Shown: positions 6,841-15,558 of the stretch, in pieces
Numbering within the stretch: position 1 is the first letter of the stretch
Layout of the letters: each line of letters starts with the position of its first letter
NCBI GenBank assembly: GCA_934254825.1
Contig: CAKQMB010000020.1
Span: 1 to 27,584 of the forward strand
Origin: an uncultured Clostridia bacterium
GTDB lineage: Bacteria > Bacillota > Clostridia > Christensenellales > Borkfalkiaceae
Length of the DNA: 27,584 nucleotides
Direction: 5' to 3'
The notes under the pieces: generated by a model
The model's database searches: none
Told to the model about the DNA's origin: nothing
What the model saw: only the letters and a program-made list of their open reading frames with translations
Program-made: the position numbers and the translations under genes

Positions 6841-7371
6841 TCCGGGGATATGCAGCACATCCGAGGGCTGAAGCGTTACGGCGAACTCCTTGTTCTTGAT
6901 AGCCTGGTCTGTGCCACGGTAATAGGTGTAGTACAGGCGACCATCCTCGTCTCTGTCCACCGACATCTTGTTCGGCATGAGGGGATACAGTGCAATGATC
7001 TCATTCTTGCCATTGCGGATGATCTGCGCGTAGGCATTACCCCAGAGGAGCAGATGTGTCATGAGGGTTTCCCGGAACACGAAAGAACTCATCTCCGGGT
7101 TCGGCTCGTCGTGGAGCAAGCGGTAGAGCGGATGGTCAAGCGCCATTGCCTTGCCGCCGCTGTCCGTGTATTTGTAGAGGTGCAGCGGCAGTTCTGCCAC
7201 AGCCTCGAACAGTATGCGGACACAGGAATACACGGCGGTCATCTGCATGGCAGACCGCTCGGTCACTGTTTTGCCGGATGTCGTGCCGCCCATGAAAAAG
7301 GCATAGTTGTTGCCAGATGTGCGGTTTTGAGGCTTGTCCCTTGATTTGGACAGTCCTGAAAATACTGACAT
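6830..7371 (-). pseudogene. Phage portal protein (HK97 type), N-terminal part
   Basis: The frame starts with an ATG at 7371-7369 preceded by GGAGGAGG and reads MSVFSGLSKSRDKPQNRTSG, then SAMQMTAVYSCVRILFEAVA, ELPLHLYKY, DHPLYRLLHDEPNPEMS and PLMPNKM. These are hallmarks of HK97-type siphophage portal proteins, the ring through which DNA enters the capsid. The homology ends at ...DVLHIPGLGFD near 6835; beyond it the frame only reads the antisense of the oxidoreductase. About 180 of roughly 400 residues remain. The two genes share about twelve bases (ATCGAAGCCGAG, 6829-6840) at the joint, so the exact breakpoint is ambiguous by that length. Confidence 0.8.
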
Positions 7372-7398
7372 AAATCCTCCTCCTGTCCTATTTTTGGG

Positions 7399-7417
7399 AC
7401 ACTAAGTGTGATATAAT
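7399..7417 (+). promoter_or_regulatory. Extended -10 promoter with overlapping palindromic operator
   Basis: TGATATAAT (7409-7417) is a perfect extended -10 element; no clear -35 is seen. Immediately overlapping it, ACACT-A-AGTGT (7399-7409) is a perfect 5-bp palindrome with a one-base centre, a likely repressor site. It drives the HTH gene at 7446 and also lies just upstream of the divergent portal start, so it could let the HTH protein regulate itself. That regulatory link is inference. Confidence 0.55.
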
Positions 7418-7445
7418 AAATTCATAAAGAAAGGGGCGATAGACA

Positions 7446-7952
7446 ATGGGATTAACTGCAAAGGAATTTGCTGATAAGCACACCATCAGTAGTAGAAAAA
7501 TTAAGTCGTGGTACGAGAAGGGGTATTTGGGGGCAACCACTAAAGACGAAAAAACAGGTGTTTATGACATCCCAGAGAATACCCCTGTCCCATATTCGGC
7601 GGATAGCCGAATCAAGAGAATTCCTAAGTTCTGGGAGGAATTACTCGATGCTGCACAAAACCAAAATTCCGTTTTTCCAGGAATGTACCCTTACATAAAA
7701 GACGTAGTTTTTACATCTCAGATAGAGTCATTTATTGACGCAGGACTCATTAAGCAAAACACTACGCAATCTGGCCCATGCTTTTTTGAAATTACAACGG
7801 TTGACTATGAATTTATGAACACCCTGTCTGCAAACGAACGGAAAAAGGCTTTTGAAAAGATTGAACGCAGGATTGCAACGGGGGCAAGTCTCGTACAGGC
7901 AATATGTGCTGTTATTCCCTTAGTGCAGCAAGCTTTGTTAATCTCCGCCTAA
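7446..7952 (+). CDS. Small HTH (excisionase/MerR-like) protein between terL and portal
   Basis: A 168-residue protein. Its N-terminus (LTAKEFADKHTISSRKIKSW, then YEKGYLGATTKD...GVYDIPENTPVPY) looks like the winged HTH of excisionase/MerR-type proteins, with the wing ending in an IPE...P motif. The C-terminus is amphipathic to hydrophobic (TGASLVQAICAVIPLVQQAL, about 145-164), possibly membrane-associating. AGGGG about nine bases upstream supports the ATG. It is transcribed against the phage genes from its own promoter, and its TAA overlaps the terL stop on the other strand (7949-7952). terL and portal are normally adjacent in siphophages, so this is likely a second cargo gene in the same phage. 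I do not recognise the full-length family. Confidence 0.65.
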   Translation: MGLTAKEFADKHTISSRKIKSWYEKGYLGATTKDEKTGVYDIPENTPVPYSADSRIKRIPKFWEELLDAAQNQNSVFPGMYPYIKDVVFTSQIESFIDAGLIKQNTTQSGPCFFEITTVDYEFMNTLSANERKKAFEKIERRIATGASLVQAICAVIPLVQQALLISA

Positions 7953-8368
7953 ATAAATAGCAGTCCTCGGTTATTATAGACAGACTCGGCGGTGTCGTTA
8001 CCGCAGCGGATGGCTCTATCCAGCGCCATGATCGTTGCCACAGCGCCGTCGATTTTCTCTGTGGATTTCTCTTTGTCCGGCTTGATGTTGCCTGCCGGGT
8101 CTGTGCGGATGAAGATGTTGTCCATCATCCAGCGGAGGACAGGATGCCCACCATGGGCGATTTTCTGTTCCAGCACCAGTTTCATCAATTCTTTTGTGGG
8201 CGGAGACATATCCTTGAAGCCCTGTCCGAAAGGAACAACTGTGAAGCCCATGCCTTCCAGGTTCTGAACCATCTGCACAGCACCCCAACGGTCAAAGGCG
8301 ATCTCCCGAATATTGAAACGATCACTCAGGCTCTCGATGAACTTCTCGATGTAGCCGTAGTGAACGAC
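7949..8368 (-). pseudogene. Phage terminase large subunit, C-terminal nuclease fragment
   Basis: The minus frame reads NVVHYGYIEKFIESLSDRFN, IREIAFDRWGAVQMVQNLEG, then KEKSTEKIDGAVATIMALDR and ends ...RGLLFI. This is the RuvC-like nuclease domain of TerL, which cuts concatemeric DNA during packaging. The acidic residues of AFDRWGA and KIDGAVA fit catalytic metal ligands. About 140 residues remain; the whole ATPase half is absent. The sequence upstream of about 8368 switches to plus-strand hsdR, so any longer minus frame there is spurious. Confidence 0.8.
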
Positions 8369-9593
8369 ATTAATGAGCCGCTCAGAATAGTAATTGTTCG
8401 AGATATGTGGTTGACTGGATTTGATGCCCCCCCCCTGTTTGCACACAATGTATGTCGATAAGCCTATGAAAGGGCACAATCTAATGCAGGCAATAGCAAG
8501 GGCGAATCGAGTCTTTTTAGACAAACCGGGTGGCTTAATTGTTGACTACATTGGCATTGGAACGAGTCTTAAGCAAGCATTGAATTTCTATGCTGAAAGC
8601 GGTGGAAAGGGAATGCCTGCAGAAAACCAGATTCGGGCGACAGAGATAATGATAGAAAAACTTGAAGTTGTTCGCCAAATGCTTCATGGGTTTGACTATA
8701 CTTGTTTCTTTGATGCGAATGTAAAAGCAAAGTTGTCTATCATCTTGCAAGCGGAGAATCATGTTTTAGGCCTTCTAGACGGTAAAGCTCGGTTTGTAAA
8801 AGAGGTTTCATTGCTGGGACGGGCTTATGCGCTTTTCAAGCCGTCTGATGAGGCTATGAAAAATGCGGAGGAAATTGCTTTTTTCCAAGCGATAAAGGCA
8901 AGACTTTGCAAGTTTGATGGCGACAGGCACGAAGGCAAAGATCAATATGATTCAGTAATAAAAAGTATCGTCAGCACGGCAATCTCTTCTGACGAAGTTG
9001 TTGACATCTTTGAGGCCGCAGGAATAGATAAACCAGATATATCCATTCTGTCGGACGAGTTTCTGCAGGAAGTCAAATCCATGCAGTACAAGAATGTTGC
9101 TTTAGAGCTTTTGAAAAAGCTGCTGAATGATGAAGTGAAGGTGCGGACCAGAAACATAGCTCAGTCCAAAACTCTCATGGAAATGCTGGATGGTGTAATT
9201 AGCAAGTATCAGAATAATTTACTTACGACTGCAGAAGTAATTGATGAGCTTATAAAAATTGCTCAAAACCTAAAAAAGGCTGATATGCGGTCCTCGGAGA
9301 TGGGGTTGTCTTGTGACGAACTCGCTTTCTATGATGCCCTCAGTTTGAATGACAGCGCAACTGAGGTGTTGGGTGATGAGCAATTAAGAATAATCGCTCG
9401 TGAAGTCGCAGACAAAGTAAGGAAGAATGCGACCATAGATTGGGCGGTTAAAGAGAGTGTTAGAGCAAGACTAATGGTTATTGTTAGACGAATTCTAAAG
9501 AAATATGATTATCCGCCGGATAAGCAGGAACAAGCGATTCAGATGGTAATGACACAAGCGGCAAATCTGGCCGATGATTGGGCGCAAGAATGA
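8366..9593 (+). pseudogene. hsdR: Type I restriction subunit R (HsdR), 3' fragment with poly-C frameshift
   Basis: Homology begins abruptly at the joint with terL, reading INEPLRIVIVRDMWLTGFDA in one frame, and continues after a run of nine C as CLHTMYVDKPMKGHNLMQAI, ARANRVFLDKPGGLIVDYIG in the next. These are the last helicase motifs of type I restriction motor subunits, followed by the C-terminal helical region that binds the methyltransferase. The nuclease and most of the motor are missing, and the C run shifts the frame by one base, so the piece is non-functional. It ends 18 bases before mcrB and was probably once in the same operon. It is a different lineage from the complete HsdR at 18425. 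Confidence 0.8.
8427..8435 (+). repeat. Run of nine C inside hsdR
   Basis: A (C)9 tract lies exactly where the hsdR reading frame shifts. Eight C would rejoin the two frames. Homopolymer runs are prone to slip during replication and also during sequencing. Confidence 0.85.
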
Positions 9594-9611
9594 AGAGGTT
9601 GAGGTGATCTT

Positions 9612-11976
9612 ATGTTTGACATGATGAAACTAAAGGATGTGCTTGTGGCCTACAAGCAGAATTTCGTCTCAAAGCAGTGGGGAGATGAAAAGTACAAATG
9701 GGAAGCTGTAAAATGGTTTCAGGACAATTGGGATGTGAACGCTTCGGATTTTGCAGAGATGCTGACTCGTTCTTTGGACAAGACCTTCAACCTGCTGGCT
9801 TCTAACAATAATTTCCCGAAAGGAATGATCGTTGGATTTGCCAAGGCTGCTCCTGAAGAAGTCAGGGCAATGTTCATCGCTCTATTCGACGAGAGTAAAG
9901 ATGTTTTTGAACGGATGGATACTTTCAAGACACAATCATCTGTCCTCTTGGAAAAATACGGCAACGGAGCAGCACAGCATTACCAGTATGAGAATGCAAT
10001 CAGTACATACCTATGGCTTCGGTACCCGAACAAGTATTACATTTACAAATTCGGTGAAGTAAAAACAGTCGCCAGCGAGCTTGGAGCGGATTACCGGTTC
10101 AAGAAAGGGGCCTATGCTGATAATATTAGGAATTTCCTAAAGCTCTATGATGAAATCAGCGTGGCACTAAAAGAGGACACCGAACTTGTGAACCTCTTCC
10201 AGTCGCAGTTGACTGATACCTGCTATCCCGATCCTGAATTGAAGACTCTGACTATCGACGTTGGTTTTTACATCAGTCGGTATTACTCACAGAAAGATAC
10301 AGCCGCTCAAGAAGAAGCTGAATGGTTCCCAGCCACCTATTCACCGGGAATTACAGTTGATGAATGGATAAAACTCCTTAATGATTCAGAAGTCTTTACC
10401 ACCGCCAGTCTCGAAATCATGAAACGCATGAAAGACTACGGTGGACAGGCCACATGTAAACAGCTATCTGTAAAATACGGCCAATCGAGTAATTTCTACA
10501 ATGCAGGTTCGTCCACCCTTGCTAAGCGAATTGCTGACAAAACTGGTTGTCCTCTTATGGAGGTTGACACTGAAAACTCCAAATGGTGGCCAATCCTTTA
10601 TGTGGGCCGCGCTGCGACAAAGGATGAACAAGGCTCATATATTTGGAAACTCCGTGATGAGCTTTCCGAAGCGTTGGATAAAGTTGATTTATCTGAAATC
10701 GAGCTTTATGTTAAAGCTGCTCCCGGCGAGGAGGACCATGGTTACTGGTGGCTGAATGCAAATCCGAAGATCTGGAGCTTTACGGATATTGCTGTTGGCG
10801 AGGTCCAGTCTTACACCCTCTACAATGAGAATGGCAACAAGCGTCGCATCTTCCAGAACTTCCTTGATGCGAAGGCTGGCGACATGATCATCGGGTACGA
10901 ATCCAATCCGGTAAAGCAGATTGTTGCTATCGGTCGTGTCAGCGCAGAACAAGACGGCGAGAAACTATTCTTTGAGAAGGTCGAAGGCCTGACTTCACCG
11001 ATTGATTATGCGACCTTGAGAGGATGCCCGGAACTGGATCGTATGGAATATTTCCAGAATCCGCAAGGCAGCCTGTTCAAGCTCACCAGAGGCGAATTTG
11101 ACTTCATCCTTGATATGATTCGTGAGGAAAATCCGGTAGCGCAGGAGGCCTCTATTGACGCTTACACAAAGAGCGATTTCCTCGATGAAGTGTATATGAC
11201 CGAAAAACGCTACGAGAACCTTGTGGCCGTTCTTCGCAATAATTGGTAAGACTTTCGCCGCAAGACGTCTGGCGTGGTCTATGATGGGTGAAAAGAACGA
11301 TAACCGCATCGAATTCGTTCAGTTCCACCAGAACTATTCCTACGAAGACTTCATGATGGGCTATAAGCCGGTCGAGGATGGTTTCGAGCTGAAGTATGGT
11401 ATTTTCTATCGCTTCTGCCAGAAGGCCGCCAACCAGCCGGACAAGGAGTTCTTTTTTATCATCGACGAAATCAACCGTGGAAATATGAGTAAGATCTTCG
11501 GCGAGCTGCTGATGCTGATCGAGAAGGACTACAGAGGCACAAAAGCGACCCTCGCTTATAATGGGCTCTCATTTTCCGTTCCGAAGAACCTCTACATCAT
11601 CGGCATGATGAACACTGCGGACCGCAGCCTTGCCATGATCGATTATGCGCTTCGTCGCCGCTTCAGCTTCTTTGAAGTGGAACCGGGATTCGATTCCGAG
11701 GGCTTCATCCATTACCAGAACAGCCTGAACAACGAGACGCTGAATGAACTCGTAAATAAGGTGAAAGACCTGAACCGTGAAATCTCTCTTGATAAATCGT
11801 TGGGTAAGGGCTTCTGCATCGGCCACAGCTATTTCTGCGGCAGGGATATTTGCACCGAGGAGTGGCTGCACTCAATCGTTGATTACGACATTCTTCCGAT
11901 GCTCAGTGAATACTGGTTTGACGACGCCAACAAGCTCCAGCGTTGGGAGAACATTCTGCAAGGTGTGTTTCAATGA
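9612..11976 (+). pseudogene. mcrB: McrB-type restriction GTPase with EVE-like domain, P-loop deleted and frameshifted
   Basis: The ATG at 9612 follows GAGGTGAT. The first open part (545 residues) has a helical N-terminus and an EVE/PUA-like modified-base-recognition domain at about 385-515 (WSFTDIAVGEVQSYTLYNEN, then GDMIIGYE). It ends YENLVAVLRNNW-stop at 11249. The second part, in another frame from about 11245, resumes at GKTFAARRLAW and holds the Walker B/G3 region FFFIIDEINRGN and the McrB motif MMNTADRSL. What should lie between is the strand and loop of Walker A (GAPGVG type). Only GKT survives, so about 32 bases appear to be missing. The product could neither bind GTP nor be read through. 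McrB normally forms a hexameric motor that recognises modified DNA and drives the McrC nuclease. mcrC overlaps it by ATGA. Confidence 0.8.
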
Positions 11977-13025
11977 TTAAGGATAAGAGCATCTTCATAA
12001 AAAACATATACTATATGCTTTCGTATGCCTTCACGACGCTGAATCAAGGCGGTTATGAGGATGTTGCTACCGAAGAGTTCGAGAACATGCATAACCTCTT
12101 CGCTGCGATTCTGGCGAAGGGCATCAGCAGACAGTTAAAGCAGGGCCTTTACCGGGAGTATTTAAACCGTAAAGAGGATGTGGCGGTAGTCCGGGGCAAG
12201 ATTGATATGCCGGGGACCATTCAGAACCGTCTTGCCAGAAAGCGGGTGTTGACCTGCGAGTACGACGAGCTTTCCGAAAACAATCTCCTGAATCAGATAC
12301 TGAAAACGACCGTTATGCTTTTGCTCCGGCACACGAGGGTGGATCAGGAGTACAAAAGCGAGCTGAAAAAGGAAATGCTGTTTTTCTCGAATGTTGACAC
12401 AATCAATCCTACCATGATCCGCTGGTCAGCCATTCGGTTCCAGAGAAACAACAATACCTATCGTATGCTTATCAGCCTGTGCCAGCTCATTCTGGAAGGG
12501 ATGCTTCTGACCACAGACTCCGGAGAATACAAGCTGGCCTCCTTTGTGGATGAACAGCGCATGAACCGTCTGTATGAGAAATTCATCCTCGAATACTACG
12601 CTAAGGAGTGTCCGCAGGTAATGGCGATGGCCTCTCAGATCCCATGGGCCTTGGATGATGGTGTGGGGACGATGCTGCCGGTAATGCAGAGCGACATCAT
12701 GCTCACCAGAGGCAGCGAAGTGCTTATCATTGACGCCAAGTACTACACGCATACCACACAAACACAGTATGACGTCCACACGCTCCATTCGGGTAATCTG
12801 TATCAGATCTTTACCTACGTCAAGAACAAGGATACGGAGTTCGGGAACCAGCCCCACAAGGTTTCCGGCATGCTCCTTTATGCGGCAACAGACGAAGCAA
12901 TCCAGCCGGACAACAGCTATCAGATGAGCGGCAATCAAATCAGTGTGAAAACCCTTGATTTAAACCAGGATTTCTCGGAGATTGCCACACAGCTCAATGC
13001 CATAGTCATAGAGCATTTTGCATGA
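11973..13025 (+). CDS. mcrC: McrC-type nuclease subunit
   Basis: The chosen ATG (11973) overlaps the mcrB TGA as ATGA, the usual coupling; an upstream in-frame start at 11943 would lie deep inside mcrB. The 350-residue product starts MIKDKSIFIKNIYYMLSYAF, a typical McrC opening, and carries a PD-(D/E)xK nuclease core near its C-terminus: MLPVMQSDIMLTRGSEVLII followed by DAKYY. McrC partners McrB to cut DNA with modified bases. It is intact, but with mcrB broken it lacks its motor unless another McrB is present in the genome. The next gene follows after 31 bases, so the operon continues. Confidence 0.8.
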   Translation: MIKDKSIFIKNIYYMLSYAFTTLNQGGYEDVATEEFENMHNLFAAILAKGISRQLKQGLYREYLNRKEDVAVVRGKIDMPGTIQNRLARKRVLTCEYDELSENNLLNQILKTTVMLLLRHTRVDQEYKSELKKEMLFFSNVDTINPTMIRWSAIRFQRNNNTYRMLISLCQLILEGMLLTTDSGEYKLASFVDEQRMNRLYEKFILEYYAKECPQVMAMASQIPWALDDGVGTMLPVMQSDIMLTRGSEVLIIDAKYYTHTTQTQYDVHTLHSGNLYQIFTYVKNKDTEFGNQPHKVSGMLLYAATDEAIQPDNSYQMSGNQISVKTLDLNQDFSEIATQLNAIVIEHFA

Positions 13026-13056
13026 TTAAAATCCAAGTGTAAAAAGGTGAAACACC

Positions 13057-14172
13057 GTGATTGACTCAAATGAATACAAGGATCAGGAAAACAAAGAATC
13101 TGACACTACTCTTGTTCCTTCTGAACTACATATTCTTGTAACTGACGCAGATACGAACGGATATGAAATATCAAAAATGAGTGATTTCATGGGCTTATAT
13201 GCTCAACAGTTAACACGATCTTTGGCAGATAGTCCGTTTGTTGAAGTGGTTTCAAATATTCCTGTTGCAGACCTTGGAATAATAAATGATGTTGTTCAAC
13301 ATGCAGCTGTTGTTGCCAGAGGAAACATCACCCTTGTTCCTGATTTTGATAGCCTGCCAGCAGGGATAAAAGAAAAGCTCAAACAGGGTCTATACTCTAT
13401 AGGAGACTCAAAACAAGTGGATGGTAACCTTCGTGCGGTAATCGTTGATGAAAATGGGGTTCGTGTCAAAGATATCACACTTAAAAAAGTGATTAATAAT
13501 CCCGGAACTCTCGAAACCACTCGAAGTATCGCTAATCAAATGCAAATGAAGCAAATTCAAGACACACTAAAAGGTATCCAAGAAATGCAGAGTTATCAGT
13601 TGGATCGAGATCGGGATAGAGATATTCTCACGCCTTTCTTTGATGCTCGTGACTATATCTTACAAGCGCAGAACGCAACTTCTATTGAATCGAGGAACCA
13701 GTTCCTTGAAAAGGCATCTGACAGGATGACAACAGCGTTAAATAGCGTATATGCGGAAATGCGAACTGCTTCATTACATCTTACGAAGAACACAAAATGG
13801 TCGTTGTTCCACAAACAATCTTCTATAGATACTCTTCTTTCAAATTTATCGGATGATTTGCAGTTGGCAACAAAGTTTTCTGGTGTACAAATGCAGGTGT
13901 TTGAGGCGCTCGGTCGTCGGGAGGACTCAAAGCTCGTATTGGATCGTTATCAAACCGTAATGCACGATTTTATCACGCAGGAAATAGGCGGAAGAGGTAT
14001 GTCTGCTATAGAGCTGATGCACGATAACTATCACTATAGCAAAGAAAACACAGATTGTTGGTATACCTTTTCAAAAGAACTCGAACCTGCATTAGAAAGC
14101 ACAAGACTCGCAATCGAAAACAAAGATGTTTACATAGTTTCAGTGGAGGATGTAAATGATGAGCAAGAATAA
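13057..14172 (+). CDS. Protein of unknown function (371 residues) downstream of mcrC
   Basis: I do not recognise this protein. The GTG start has AAGGTG eight bases upstream. It has no membrane segment or signal peptide. Residues 1-20 are polar and probably disordered. Residues 21-155 look like an alpha/beta domain with ELHILVTDADTNGYEISKMS and a beta-rich stretch NLRAVIVDENGVRVKDITLK. A charged helix at about 155-190 (QMQMKQIQDTLKGIQEM, then RDRDRD) may form a coiled coil, and 190-350 is mostly helical. It lies 31 bases after mcrC and overlaps the next gene, so it probably belongs to the same operon and may be an accessory of the McrBC locus. No catalytic motif is evident. Confidence 0.6.
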   Translation: MIDSNEYKDQENKESDTTLVPSELHILVTDADTNGYEISKMSDFMGLYAQQLTRSLADSPFVEVVSNIPVADLGIINDVVQHAAVVARGNITLVPDFDSLPAGIKEKLKQGLYSIGDSKQVDGNLRAVIVDENGVRVKDITLKKVINNPGTLETTRSIANQMQMKQIQDTLKGIQEMQSYQLDRDRDRDILTPFFDARDYILQAQNATSIESRNQFLEKASDRMTTALNSVYAEMRTASLHLTKNTKWSLFHKQSSIDTLLSNLSDDLQLATKFSGVQMQVFEALGRREDSKLVLDRYQTVMHDFITQEIGGRGMSAIELMHDNYHYSKENTDCWYTFSKELEPALESTRLAIENKDVYIVSVEDVNDEQE

Positions 14173-14350
14173 CAATGAAGAGAGAAAATGCAAAATGTGT
14201 GGAAAAACCATAGTAGGTAAAAACAAGACAGGTATTTGTTCTGCATGTAAAAAGAAAGCCGGAGATACAGGCGTTACTGTAATGGGAGTTCTCGCATTAA
14301 TAGGCGGAGCAATATGGACAGGGGTGAAGGCTTTTACAAAAAAGGATTAG
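14156..14350 (+). CDS. Small zinc-ribbon protein with one C-terminal membrane helix
   Basis: A 64-residue protein. Cysteines C12 and C15 (CKMC) and C28 and C31 (CSAC) form a four-cysteine zinc ribbon, followed by a hydrophobic segment at about 38-58 (VTVMGVLALIGGAIWTGVKA) and a basic tail. It would be a tail-anchored membrane protein with a cytoplasmic zinc ribbon. GGAGG sits just upstream, and the start overlaps the end of the 371-residue gene by 17 bases, so the two are likely co-translated. A second ATG follows directly at 14159. Function is unknown; being paired with the unknown protein suggests a joint role. Confidence 0.65.
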   Translation: MMSKNNNEERKCKMCGKTIVGKNKTGICSACKKKAGDTGVTVMGVLALIGGAIWTGVKAFTKKD

Positions 14351-14463
14351 AGTTTGAAACCTTTTAATTATTCCACACTTTTTAATTATTCCTCTGGCAG
14401 CCGGTTTTGAGGGGTAAGTTTCAAAAGCCACAGAACCAGCCAGCAATAATCGAATAAACAGGA

Positions 14464-14516
14464 AAAGGGCTTCCGAAGCTCTGCTGTAAAACACAGCGGA
14501 ACCTCGAAAGCCCTTT
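14464..14516. terminator. Long hairpin, likely terminator (better fold on the minus strand)
   Basis: AAAGGGCTT (14464-14472) pairs with AAGCCCTTT (14508-14516), and the stem extends inward for up to 14 more positions around a small TAAAA loop. The inner differences are G.U wobbles if transcribed from the minus strand but mostly mismatches from the plus strand, so it may have evolved as the terminator of a minus-strand gene that is no longer here. It can still act in both directions. The rest of 14351-14463 shows no gene, only a 13-bp direct repeat TTTTAATTATTCC at 14362 and 14380. Confidence 0.6.
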
Positions 14517-14521
14517 ATTTC

Positions 14522-14566
14522 AAGCCTTTTTCAGCACTTATGTGCCTGAGAAGGCTTTTTCTGTTT
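14522..14566 (+). terminator. Rho-independent terminator running into the truncated hsdM
   Basis: AAGCCTTTTT (14522-14531) pairs with GAGAAGGCTT (14548-14557), and CAC/GTG-type pairs close a TTAT loop at 14538-14541, followed by TTTCTGTTT. It lies exactly over the only possible GTG start (14542) of the hsdM frame. That start therefore lies inside a terminator hairpin and is not a real initiation site. Confidence 0.65.
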
Positions 14567-15558
14567 GTATCAAAGACAGCGTCTTTATAGACCCTTGCTG
14601 CGGTTCGGGAGGTATGTTTATTCAGAGTGCTGACCTTGTAAAAGCAAAACTCGGCGATATCAGCCGAATCAATGTTTACGGTCAGGAAAAAGAGCCTGCA
14701 ACCTATCGTCTTGCAAAAATGAATCTTGCTTTGCGCGGAATCAGCCATCACCTCGGCGGAGAGGCGGACTCTACATTCACGCACGATTTACATAAAGGTA
14801 TCTACTTCAATTACATTATGGCAAATCCGCCATTCAACCTTAAAGGTTGGTATGACGAGAATTTGAAAAATGATTCTCGCTGGGCAGATTATGTAACTCC
14901 CCCGGAAAGCAATGCCAACTATGCTTGGATTTTGCACATACTTTCTCACCTGAAAGCTGCGGACGGAGTTGCCGGATTTCTGCTCGCAAACGGCGCTTTG
15001 GGCGACAGCGATACTCTTGAAATCCGCAAAAGTCTGATCCAAAATGATAAAGTAGAGGCAATTGTTATTCTTCCGCGTGAGCTTTTTATCACAACCGATA
15101 TAAGCGTAACTCTCTGGATTTTGAATCAAAACAAAAAAGGCGGAAGCTATCACGGCAGAAATCTGCGTAACCGTGAGCATGAAATACTGTTTATGGATCT
15201 GCGCACATGGACAGAAAACCCCGTAAAGGGCGAAAATAAAAAGAAAGTTCTGCTTGACAGCAAGCAGATTCAAAAAGCCGCCGATATTTATCACACATGG
15301 CAAAACGAGGGTACAAACGGCACAGATTATGCCGTGCCGGAACTTTATCGCAGTGTCGGTATAGACGAAATCGAAAAGAACGGATGGAGTCTTGTACCCA
15401 GCAAATATATTGAATTTATTGATCATGATCTGGATCTTGATTACAATGCCGAGATGACCCGTATTCAAAAAGAAATGCATGAAATATTAGAACAGGAAAA
15501 GCAGTCTCAAAAGATGCTTGAAGACGCCTTCAGGGGGATCGGCTATGGCATTGAGTAA
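14561..15558 (+). pseudogene. hsdM: Type I DNA methyltransferase subunit M (HsdM), N-terminus missing
   Basis: The frame carries the SAM-binding motif VFIDPCCGSGGMF and the N6-adenine catalytic motif ANPPFNLKG, spaced as in HsdM, and continues coherently to its TAA at 15556-15558. About 330 residues are present. Full HsdM proteins have a helical N-terminal domain of roughly 150-200 residues before motif I, which mediates contact with HsdS. Here the sequence upstream of about 14561 is a terminator hairpin, with the only in-frame start (GTG 14542) inside it. The gene is thus cut just before motif I. The catalytic core is intact, but expression and complex assembly are doubtful. The end overlaps the hsdS start by 14 bases. 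Confidence 0.75.

Noticed and set aside
8369..8524. N-terminal extension of the terminase frame (to 8524)
   Set aside because: This stretch is antisense to clear hsdR helicase motifs on the plus strand.
14362..14392. Direct repeat TTTTAATTATTCC (two copies) as an attachment or iteron site
   Set aside because: Only two AT-rich copies and no integrase or replication gene nearby; left as a minor repeat.
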